Origin: Bacteroidota bacterium
Lineage (GTDB): Bacteria; Bacteroidota; Bacteroidia; Bacteroidales; UBA10428
DNA: 10,405 nt
Direction of reading: 5' to 3'
NCBI GenBank assembly: GCA_024640925.1
Contig: JAHEEB010000031.1
Span: 1-10,405, forward strand
The position numbers and the translations under genes were made by a program. The notes beneath the pieces are model-generated. The model did not search any database. It saw only the letters and a list, made by a program, of their open reading frames with translations, and was not told the DNA's origin. Within the stretch, counting starts at the first letter, position 1. Each line of letters starts with the position of its first letter. Below, in pieces: positions 1 to 6,156 of the stretch.

Positions 1-842
1 GGACATTTATTGTTGTTCTGAATCAATACCGAAAAATCAGGAAAGTAACTCAACATAAAAGGCGACTGGATAGAATCGTCAGACAAATACTGAACAGGAT
101 CCCACTTGTAGTATGTTCCATCCTTAGCATTGAGTTGTGTAATTCCATCACCCTTGTAATAGAGTGTATCGAACGATTCAGTGGAAGGAGCACCAACATT
201 CTCAAGAACCATGTTGTCAATAAGCATATTTCCGTTATATGGTTCGGAACGTACATTAATTGTATCCCATTGTACTTCAAACAATAACCAGGAATACGTC
301 TCAGACCCGGTAGTAAAATAAAAAGTGCGTTTTTCAAAACTTGTATTTTCAATTACTCCGCTTTCAAGTAATAATGTATCTCTTGAAGAGGGACCATTAC
401 CACCCCAGAGTTGAAATTTAAGAGGGAAGCCTTTATCAACCAAATCCGGATTTGCATCACGTACCTGATGATATTTGCAATAGGCTAGATAAGCCTCAAA
501 TTTAAAGCAGGTATTCGCTTCTAGCGGTTTTAGAAGTTCCTGATAAGAGTATTCTCTTTGTCTTGGGCCATGCCATGTTTCAGCATAGGTAGTGCCGCGA
601 CTTCGGTAAAGGGCAAATATACTGCCATTGACAGGGAATAATGTAGGATTATCTGGTGGATATTCCATTAACAAATCAGGATCACTCCAGGCTGAATCAG
701 TGAGCCATTCTTCGGGTTGTTGACCACCAACTATTGGTGTTCCTTCGAGAGATGGATTTTTCAGATACTGTCCATTTAAAATAACCGGAATTGCCAGTAG
801 ACCACAAAATGTTATTATATATATATTAATTCTCGATTTCAT
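1..842 (-). CDS. Secreted T9SS-type surface/adhesin protein, N-terminal part (runs off left edge)
   Basis: An open frame of 280 codons starts at the ATG at 842-840 and is still open at base 1, so the C-terminal part is missing. Residues 1-25 form a Sec signal peptide (MKSRINIYIITFCGLLAIPV, then a likely cut after NGQ). Residues 26-215 look like the jelly-roll-type N-terminal domain common in Bacteroidetes surface proteins: NPSLEG near the start, WGG at 146-148 and LIDNMVLEN at 207-215. Residues 226-280 read as the first Ig/PKD-like repeat (KGDGITQLNAKDGTYYKWDP, then YLSDDS). The start is fixed by the signal peptide and by the TAATG overlap with the upstream PorP/SprF-like gene, which implies translational coupling. 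By analogy with the complete cargo gene at 2235-4319, I infer more repeats and a type B C-terminal secretion domain beyond the edge. Seen: signal peptide and fold-like motifs. Inferred: T9SS export. Confidence 0.8.
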   Translation of the reverse strand, partial: MKSRINIYIITFCGLLAIPVILNGQYLKNPSLEGTPIVGGQQPEEWLTDSAWSDPDLLMEYPPDNPTLFPVNGSIFALYRSRGTTYAETWHGPRQREYSYQELLKPLEANTCFKFEAYLAYCKYHQVRDANPDLVDKGFPLKFQLWGGNGPSSRDTLLLESGVIENTSFEKRTFYFTTGSETYSWLLFEVQWDTINVRSEPYNGNMLIDNMVLENVGAPSTESFDTLYYKGDGITQLNAKDGTYYKWDPVQYLSDDSIQSPFMLSYFPDFSVLIQNNNKC

Positions 843-1843
843 TATTTTATCTTTACTGTTTTCCTTATTCCTTCTGGTTCAAATAAACCAATATTTAAGC
901 CCATCATAATTTCGTGAGAACCACCAAAATATTTTTGTAACCGCGAAACATTACATTCATAAGCATAGCCAAATGTCATTCGCCGAACTCTCAATCCAAT
1001 CGAAGCGGTAATGGTGTTCGTGGTTTTATATGCCAGAGCAATCCAGTTGTAATTGAGGTAATACAATTTAATCTGATTATATAAATATACGGGGCGATCG
1101 TTAATTTTAGCCGCGTAAACCAATGGTTCCAACTCAAATCTTTTTAAATAAAACTTATATCCAGTCTGAAAAAACACATCTCTGGAGTTGTCGGATACTC
1201 TATTGTCATTATAAGGTAATTGGGTTTGAAAGAGTTCATTGATGCTAAAGCCTACCTGAAATTGCTTATTGTGATAATAAACACCAAAATCCGATTCAGG
1301 AAACAAATTACTGTTACTCAATCCTGTTAATTTAGGATCATTTGCATCCAAAGGGTCTAACATACTTTCATCAATAACGTATTGCGAAAGCTCCAATGAT
1401 AATCCAAAAGACAATTCCGAAATACTATTTTGACTTAAAGGCACAAAATATGCATATGTAAGCTTAGACGTAAAAAATTTTAACGGACCGTTGCTTTCAT
1501 ACATTGCAAAAGCGCCAAATCCCATACGGTTCCGGGCGATGAGCTTAGTTTTATTCAACATCATCTGGGGATTATAAAAATTAAAAGTACCCAATCGAGC
1601 TGATGCTCCGATACAAATTGAATAGGGAGAGTCTTCAGTTTCTAACCAGTAGTTTTTATGCGAAACATTTAGAAATGGGTAAAGATCTCTACCGGTTATT
1701 GCAGGATTTATAAACTGCTCATAATTAGTATGACGCTCATATAAAGGTGATATTTGAGATTTTAGATGGAAACAAACATAGAATAACGCAATACAACCAA
1801 GCATTCGTCTACTCCATTCAATTATAACATTACGATGGTTCAC
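842..1843 (-). CDS. PorP/SprF family type IX secretion outer-membrane protein
   Basis: A 333-residue protein of the usual size for PorP/SprF-family outer-membrane beta-barrels. It has the family's early FINPAITG motif (NPA at 46-48), alternating aromatic/polar strands throughout, and the typical end: GYAYECNVSRL followed by GGSHEI at 307-312 and a last strand. Family knowledge: SprF-like proteins assist secretion or surface attachment of one partner carrying a type B C-terminal domain, and that partner is here the cargo gene immediately downstream (TAATG overlap). The start is uncertain. The longest frame begins with GTG at 1843 and gives a signal peptide with a basic n-region (residues 1-13, then LGCIALFYVCFHLKSQ). 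The first ATG, at 1804, would leave the signal without any basic residue, so I prefer the GTG. An in-frame TAA lies 36 bases upstream of the GTG with no ATG between. No clear promoter is visible upstream. Confidence 0.88.
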   Translation of the reverse strand: MNHRNVIIEWSRRMLGCIALFYVCFHLKSQISPLYERHTNYEQFINPAITGRDLYPFLNVSHKNYWLETEDSPYSICIGASARLGTFNFYNPQMMLNKTKLIARNRMGFGAFAMYESNGPLKFFTSKLTYAYFVPLSQNSISELSFGLSLELSQYVIDESMLDPLDANDPKLTGLSNSNLFPESDFGVYYHNKQFQVGFSINELFQTQLPYNDNRVSDNSRDVFFQTGYKFYLKRFELEPLVYAAKINDRPVYLYNQIKLYYLNYNWIALAYKTTNTITASIGLRVRRMTFGYAYECNVSRLQKYFGGSHEIMMGLNIGLFEPEGIRKTVKIK

Positions 1844-2234
1844 TTGCTGATTTTCATGACATTGAAAGGGTGAAAGTTAATTTAAAAAACAACAATAACA
1901 AAAATTCATTGAAAAGAAGATCTGACTATTTGTTTGAGGAAGTATAATATTTCATACTCTGTAGAGCGAATAAAAACTGCATCAGGTTATAAGCATTGAA
2001 ATATTCCAAGAAGTAATTTAATTGTTTCGTTTACATAAAAATTAAACATAGAAAATCTCTTGCCATATTATCATCATTTATTATATTGCATATAATTGTT
2101 GTGCTTTTTTCAGATACCCCTACAGGACGATCAGTATTAACTGTATAAATTAAATTGCCTGAAAAAAGCATAAGTAAACCTATCACACAAAATGTCATTA
2201 ATGGATAGCAATATAGTTTTATAACCGTAACTAT
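1844..2234. other. Divergent intergenic region between two T9SS cargo/SprF modules
   Basis: These 391 bases separate two genes that point away from each other, so promoters for both modules should lie here. I found no full match to TTTG-N(17-23)-TAnnTTTG on either strand. The only near matches are TATTGTTG-like and TAGTTTTA-like elements lacking a properly spaced -33 box. The main structure is the 12-bp inverted repeat listed separately. A minus-strand frame from an ATG at 2198 to a stop at 2031 would encode 55 residues with a hydrophobic N-terminus. I do not call it a gene because it has no recognised family, no visible ribosome site and sits over the inverted repeat. Confidence 0.6.
2102..2170. 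repeat. Perfect 12-bp inverted repeat in the divergent promoter region
   Basis: The left arm TGCTTTTTTCAG (2102-2113) and right arm CTGAAAAAAGCA (2159-2170) are exact reverse complements, separated by 45 bases. The arms are AT-rich, which raises the chance of coincidence, but the GC caps at both ends also match. The repeat sits about 65 bases before the plus-strand cargo start and about 260 bases before the minus-strand PorP start. It could be a pair of operator half-sites for a looping regulator, or a long-looped RNA structure in either leader. The function is unknown. Confidence 0.5.
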
Positions 2235-4319
2235 ATGAAAGAAAATAAGTCTTTCCTCTTGTGTTGCCTTTTTGCTATTTTTATTCAAATACCAGTGCAT
2301 GCTCAGAATTCATATTGTACTAATCTGGGGTTTGAACTAGGAAATTTTACTAATTGGGTTGGATATACATGGTTATATAGTACCGATGAGCCACAGATAA
2401 ACACATCGCCTGCGCCAGGTTTTGTTAGCCGGAGACATTCAATTATATCGGACAACACTGCATATGATGAAAATACCGGATATTTGCTAAAAAAAATTCC
2501 TCCCGGATATGAATATTCTTGTCGCCTGGGAGATGAGATAATTAGCTCTGATCAAAGCCCGAGATGTTGGCAGCAAAGCTTACGATACACCATGACAATC
2601 GATTCGAACAATGTTCTTCTCATCATGAAATTTGCCTTAGTGTTAGAATATGCTGATGATCATTCAGAAATAACAGAACCTCGTTTCCGGCTTACTCTTT
2701 ATGACCAAAACGATGTTTTCGCATCGAATTCAAATATTAAGGGATTTCATACCTACACTCCTGAGCCTGATCCGAATGACCAACACCATGAAGTTGATCC
2801 TGTTCAATGGAGAGACTGGACTACTGTTGGAGCAAACCTTATGAAATATATCGGTCAAACTGTCACTGTAGAATTTATGTCAACAGATTGCACCAAACAC
2901 TATCATTATGGTTATGCTTATTTTGTGGCAGCATGTCACCCTTTATGTATTACGATAAAGTATTGTGCTGGCGATTCCATTGCCAGTCTGATTGCTCCCG
3001 AAGGTTTTGAACAATACAGCTGGACAAATAGCAGTGGAACCATTATCGATACAATGCAAACCCTCGATGTGACCAACCCGGTTGAAGGTGAAACTTTTTC
3101 ATGTAAAATGACCTCTGCTACCGGCTGCACGGTAACTCTACAATCAACCATTGCCAAATATATTCCAAAAGCTGATTTTAGTTCTTACATGATAGATTGT
3201 AACTCTAATACTGTTCAGTTAACCAATTCATCCACCTCAACTCATGGCTCGCTGTTATACTCTTGGGATTTTGGAGATGGGAACACCTCTTTTGTGAAAA
3301 ACCCGCGATATACTTTTTCCACTTCGGGCAGGCACAATGTTGGTCTATTATTAACCAATCCACCCTCTACCTGTGTTAACTTTTTAACTAAAGAAGTAGA
3401 ATCCTTTTCACCTCCTTTAGTAGGTATTGAAGGTGATTCTACCTATTGTGCCGGATTAACATACTATATTAAAGCATATGGAGCCTATGATTACACCTGG
3501 AGTAATGGTTCCAAAGTCGATTCTATTGAGGTAGGCGCTCCGGGTGGAACATACAAGCTGATTGGCCGTTCATCAAATATGGTATGTTCCGATACAAATT
3601 ATATAACTGTTACAGAAGAACCCGACTGGGAATTCCTGGCTGAAGGCGATACAATATTATGTGAAGGTGACAGTATAACAATTTCTGTTTCAGGAGCTGT
3701 GACTTATTATTGGAATACTGGTGATACTCTAAATTCAATTATCATAGGAACTTCCGGGAAATACACCGGTACTGGCTCGAATAAAAGGGGTTGCGAAAAG
3801 TCAAAAACTTTCAATGTAGTAGAATATCCTCTTCCAAATGTTGACTTTACCACATCACCTTCTACCATCGACAGCAAGCATAACATGCTTTCTTGTAGTA
3901 TGCAAGCTGAGCCTGATGTAACATATGCTTGGGACATGGGTGATGGTGCAACCGAAACTGGTTCAACTACTGAACATGAATACAATATTTCTAACTCCAC
4001 TCCAGATTATTTGATATCACTCACAGCCACTGATAAGGTAGGTTGTGAGAACACTGCTTCCGGATATATTGATGTAATCCCCTTTGTTCCTAATGTTTTC
4101 TCACCAAATGGTGATGGAATAAACGATGTTTTTATGCCAGATGTGGATACAGAAGTTTTTGACCGAAATGGATTGTCGATTTACAAAGGATTAGGCGGAT
4201 GGGACGGAAAGTATAAGGGGCAGATCGTTGATCCGGACACTTACTTTTATACGGTTTATTATACAGACAGAAACGAACTCAAACATACAAAGAAAGGCTA
4301 TATTACTGTTGTAAAATGA
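2235..4319 (+). CDS. T9SS type B cargo: secreted PKD/Ig-repeat protein with gliding-motility-associated C-terminal domain
   Basis: A 694-residue exported surface protein, probably an adhesin. Residues 1-24 are a signal peptide ending VHAQ. Residues 28-236 form an N-terminal binding-like domain (NLGFELGNFTNW; EPRFRLTLYDQ; YIGQTVTVEF; HYGYAYFVAAC) seen in many Bacteroidetes adhesin-like proteins. Three Ig-like repeats with paired cysteines follow at about 240-308, 399-460 and 470-530. PKD domains lie at about 311-390 (WDFGDG 344-349) and 535-615 (WDMGDG 566-571). The last ~78 residues match the gliding-motility-associated C-terminal domain: NVFSPNGDGIND (620-631), DRNGLSIY, GGWDGKYKG, then YFYTVYYTD and a final GYITVV. 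This is a type B secretion signal that usually needs an SprF-like partner, which is encoded next and overlaps by ATGA. It is much shorter than SprB (several thousand residues), so it is not SprB itself. No enzyme domain is visible; the ligand is unknown. Confidence 0.92.
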   Translation: MKENKSFLLCCLFAIFIQIPVHAQNSYCTNLGFELGNFTNWVGYTWLYSTDEPQINTSPAPGFVSRRHSIISDNTAYDENTGYLLKKIPPGYEYSCRLGDEIISSDQSPRCWQQSLRYTMTIDSNNVLLIMKFALVLEYADDHSEITEPRFRLTLYDQNDVFASNSNIKGFHTYTPEPDPNDQHHEVDPVQWRDWTTVGANLMKYIGQTVTVEFMSTDCTKHYHYGYAYFVAACHPLCITIKYCAGDSIASLIAPEGFEQYSWTNSSGTIIDTMQTLDVTNPVEGETFSCKMTSATGCTVTLQSTIAKYIPKADFSSYMIDCNSNTVQLTNSSTSTHGSLLYSWDFGDGNTSFVKNPRYTFSTSGRHNVGLLLTNPPSTCVNFLTKEVESFSPPLVGIEGDSTYCAGLTYYIKAYGAYDYTWSNGSKVDSIEVGAPGGTYKLIGRSSNMVCSDTNYITVTEEPDWEFLAEGDTILCEGDSITISVSGAVTYYWNTGDTLNSIIIGTSGKYTGTGSNKRGCEKSKTFNVVEYPLPNVDFTTSPSTIDSKHNMLSCSMQAEPDVTYAWDMGDGATETGSTTEHEYNISNSTPDYLISLTATDKVGCENTASGYIDVIPFVPNVFSPNGDGINDVFMPDVDTEVFDRNGLSIYKGLGGWDGKYKGQIVDPDTYFYTVYYTDRNELKHTKKGYITVVK

Positions 4320-5266
4320 TGGAAAGGCTTGCTTATATAATCATCTTTTTTATTGTACATGGTACAAAAGTCCTGGCTCAAGCCGATATCTGTATGACAA
4401 CTCATTGGTACAACCGTGCCAATTACAATCCAGCTTTCATAGCACGGACAGATTATTTGTATATTTTTTCCAACGCCCGTAATCAGTGGGTTGGCGTTGA
4501 GGGAGCTCCAAAAGTTTTTAATTTGCAGGCATCTGGAAACTTTCACAGTATGCGCTCTGCATTTGGAATATCGCTGGTAGGTGATAAAATTGGAGCAACG
4601 CAAGCCCTCAATCCAATGCTGACCTATGCATTTCGGATTACGAATGAACAAGATTGGTCGCTTTCCATGGGCCTTTCCGGAGGCGTTTTCACACGTTCTG
4701 TTGACGGTTCTCTATTTGAGGCTGAGACCACTATAGACCCTTCTATCAATTACGACATTAAGAAAACGGTTAAACCAGATGCCAATGTCGGCTTTGAATT
4801 TCAGAATGCCAGCTTCATTTTTGGTCTTTCTTCTACGCATTTATTGGCTTTTGGCAAACCCGACGACCTGTTTCTGAACACAAATCACCGATATGGATAT
4901 GGTATTTATAAAAACAACAATCTGGATTTATTCTTTTATAAAGTAGGCATACTTGTGGTTAATCGATATAACCTTACTGAACTGGAGGGGAATTTCTTTA
5001 TACGCTTCAAACATCCGACAGGTCTGATTAAAGGGCCACGGGAGCTTTTCGACCTCGGACTATCCTATCGTTCATCGCAACAATTGAGTTTTTGTATTGG
5101 TCTGCTGGTAACACCAAATCTGAGAGTTGGGTATTCATACGATCATAGCTTTATTCCCGGATATCATTTAAACGAAACGCACGAGGTTTTGCTTGAATAT
5201 CGAATTCCTTTTAAACCTGCATCAACAAATATTCGATGTGGAGATGAAGAATTCAGGTTTAGGTAA
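4316..5266 (+). CDS. PorP/SprF family type IX secretion outer-membrane protein
   Basis: A 316-residue outer-membrane beta-barrel. The signal peptide (residues 1-22) ends VLAQ. The family hallmark follows: YNPAFIARTDYLYIFSNARN, then QW at 57-58 and later FNLQASG. The end has the usual penultimate strand (VGYSYDHSF) and ETHEVLLEYRIPF in place of the common GGSHEI form, then a short polar tail with one cysteine. The start ATG at 4316 overlaps the cargo stop as ATGA; a second ATG directly follows at 4319 and either could be used. The coupling to the type B cargo gene argues that this is its dedicated SprF-like secretion or anchoring partner (inference from the F. johnsoniae SprB/SprF model). Sequence motifs differ clearly from the other PorP/SprF-like protein in this window, so the two are not a recent duplication. 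Confidence 0.9.
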   Translation: MMERLAYIIIFFIVHGTKVLAQADICMTTHWYNRANYNPAFIARTDYLYIFSNARNQWVGVEGAPKVFNLQASGNFHSMRSAFGISLVGDKIGATQALNPMLTYAFRITNEQDWSLSMGLSGGVFTRSVDGSLFEAETTIDPSINYDIKKTVKPDANVGFEFQNASFIFGLSSTHLLAFGKPDDLFLNTNHRYGYGIYKNNNLDLFFYKVGILVVNRYNLTELEGNFFIRFKHPTGLIKGPRELFDLGLSYRSSQQLSFCIGLLVTPNLRVGYSYDHSFIPGYHLNETHEVLLEYRIPFKPASTNIRCGDEEFRFR

Positions 5267-5366
5267 AGATTTATTATATTATCCCTGCTTTTTGTTAATT
5301 TAATTGATAGGGAATGAGTCCTTCTTTACTAATCAATATGTATTCAATTTTCATGGTTGGTCTATG

Positions 5367-5401
5367 TTAACAAAACCTTATCTTTTCTTAACAGAACCTT
5401 A
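5367..5401. repeat. 14-bp direct repeat with 21-bp spacing in the convergent gap
   Basis: TTAACAAAACCTTA (5367-5380) and TTAACAGAACCTTA (5388-5401) match at 13 of 14 positions. Their starts are 21 bases apart, which is two helical turns and puts both on the same DNA face. That geometry is typical of tandem sites for a dimeric DNA-binding regulator. The location, between two convergent gene ends, is odd for a promoter operator. The rest of the 5267-5460 gap is AT-rich, with a 7-T run at 5406-5412 and nothing else recognised. Confidence 0.45.
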
Positions 5402-5460
5402 ATAGTTTTTTTGCTGTAAAGCCATTGATTTTAAAGAAGTGAATATACATTTCAATAATT

Positions 5461-6096
5461 TCAAATATCGACCATTTTGTTTTTAATAGCATACATAACT
5501 ATTCCGGCTGTATTATTACAGCCGGTTTTAGAGTGAATATTTGCCCTGTGCCATTTAATGGTATCGTGACTAAGATTAATTTTTTCAGCTATTTGTTCTG
5601 TGGTAAGTCCGGAACATATATGTTTTATTATTTCTACTTCTCGTTCGGTGAATTCAACCGAAACTTCTTTTTTCGGTTTAGCACTCATATTAATAATTAG
5701 TTTTTGCAAAATTTCTGAAGAAAACCAGCTGCCTCCTTTCGATATTTCAATAATTGCATTTTCCAACTCAGTTAAACCGGCACTTTTTAATACGAATCCT
5801 TTTGCTCCAGCCTCCACCATTTTAAAATAATATTTCTCTTCGCCATACATCGAAAGAGCCAATATTTTAAGTTCAGGTTGTTTATCAAGGGCTTTTTTCG
5901 TTGCTTCTATTCCATCCATTTCAGGCATAGAAATGTCCATAAGTATAAGGTCTGGTGAGTGTTTGTCAAGCAATACCAGTAATTCTTTCCCGTTTCCAGC
6001 TTCAGCAATAACATCAGCAATTTTTTCCGAAACAAGCATTTTATGGATGCTTTCCCGAAACATCCTATGATCATCAACTAAAATTATTTTTAACAT
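5461..6096 (-). CDS. NarL/FixJ-type response regulator (REC + LuxR HTH)
   Basis: A 211-residue two-component transcription regulator of normal family length. The receiver domain (about 1-120) has all key residues: acidic pair D8/D9, phospho-acceptor D54 in LILMDISMPEMDG, S82 at the switch position and K104 in FVLKSAG. The C-terminal LuxR/GerE helix-turn-helix spans about 147-207 (FTEREVEIIKHICSGLTTEQ, then IAEKINLSHDTIKWH as the recognition region). The gene lies 48 bp downstream of the histidine kinase on the same strand, and a HisKA_3-type kinase is the normal partner for this regulator class, so they form one phosphorelay. Phosphorylation of D54 should promote dimerisation and DNA binding. 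The target genes are unknown. The ATG at 6096 is the only sensible start because the receiver begins immediately (MLKIILVDDH). Confidence 0.95.
   Translation of the reverse strand: MLKIILVDDHRMFRESIHKMLVSEKIADVIAEAGNGKELLVLLDKHSPDLILMDISMPEMDGIEATKKALDKQPELKILALSMYGEEKYYFKMVEAGAKGFVLKSAGLTELENAIIEISKGGSWFSSEILQKLIINMSAKPKKEVSVEFTEREVEIIKHICSGLTTEQIAEKINLSHDTIKWHRANIHSKTGCNNTAGIVMYAIKNKMVDI
5504..5529 (+). terminator. Possible intrinsic terminator for the cargo/PorP operon, inside the convergent regulator gene
   Basis: CCGGCTGTA (5504-5512) and TACAGCCGG (5517-5525) form a perfect 9-bp stem with a TTAT loop, followed on the plus strand by TTTT. This is the most GC-rich stem seen downstream of the plus-strand operon, 237 bases after its last stop codon. 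It lies within the 3' coding end of the convergent response regulator (residues around NNTAG), so the palindrome may simply reflect codons. The T-run is short. The call is weak. Confidence 0.3.
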
Positions 6097-6125
6097 TTAA
6101 TGTGTGTTTTTTCCCTTCTATTAAA

Positions 6126-6156
6126 TTACCAAAATAATCGGTAATTATTTTGGTAA
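6126..6156 (-). repeat. Perfect 13-bp hairpin at the kinase/regulator junction
   Basis: TTACCAAAATAAT (6126-6138) and ATTATTTTGGTAA (6144-6156) are exact reverse complements with a 5-base loop. In the minus-strand transcript the hairpin covers the last codons and stop of the kinase and ends about 30 bases before the regulator ATG. There is no proper U-run after it (TTTAATAG follows), so it is not a clear terminator. It could attenuate transcription, act as an RNA processing or stability element that sets kinase-to-regulator ratio, or be a DNA operator dyad. Confidence 0.6.

Noticed and set aside
50..352. 100-codon minus-strand open frame
   Set aside because: It lies out of frame inside the left-edge secreted-protein gene, which has a signal peptide, domain motifs and a coupled start; this one has none.
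1802..1804. ATG 1804 as the start of the minus-strand PorP-like gene
   Set aside because: It would give a signal peptide with no basic n-region. The GTG at 1843 gives a normal one, so ATG 1804 is kept only as an alternative.
5296..5315. TCCCT/AGGGA-type stem after the plus-strand PorP gene as a terminator
   Set aside because: Only five pairs with a loop of over 20 bases and no T-run; the hairpin at 5504-5529 is a better candidate.
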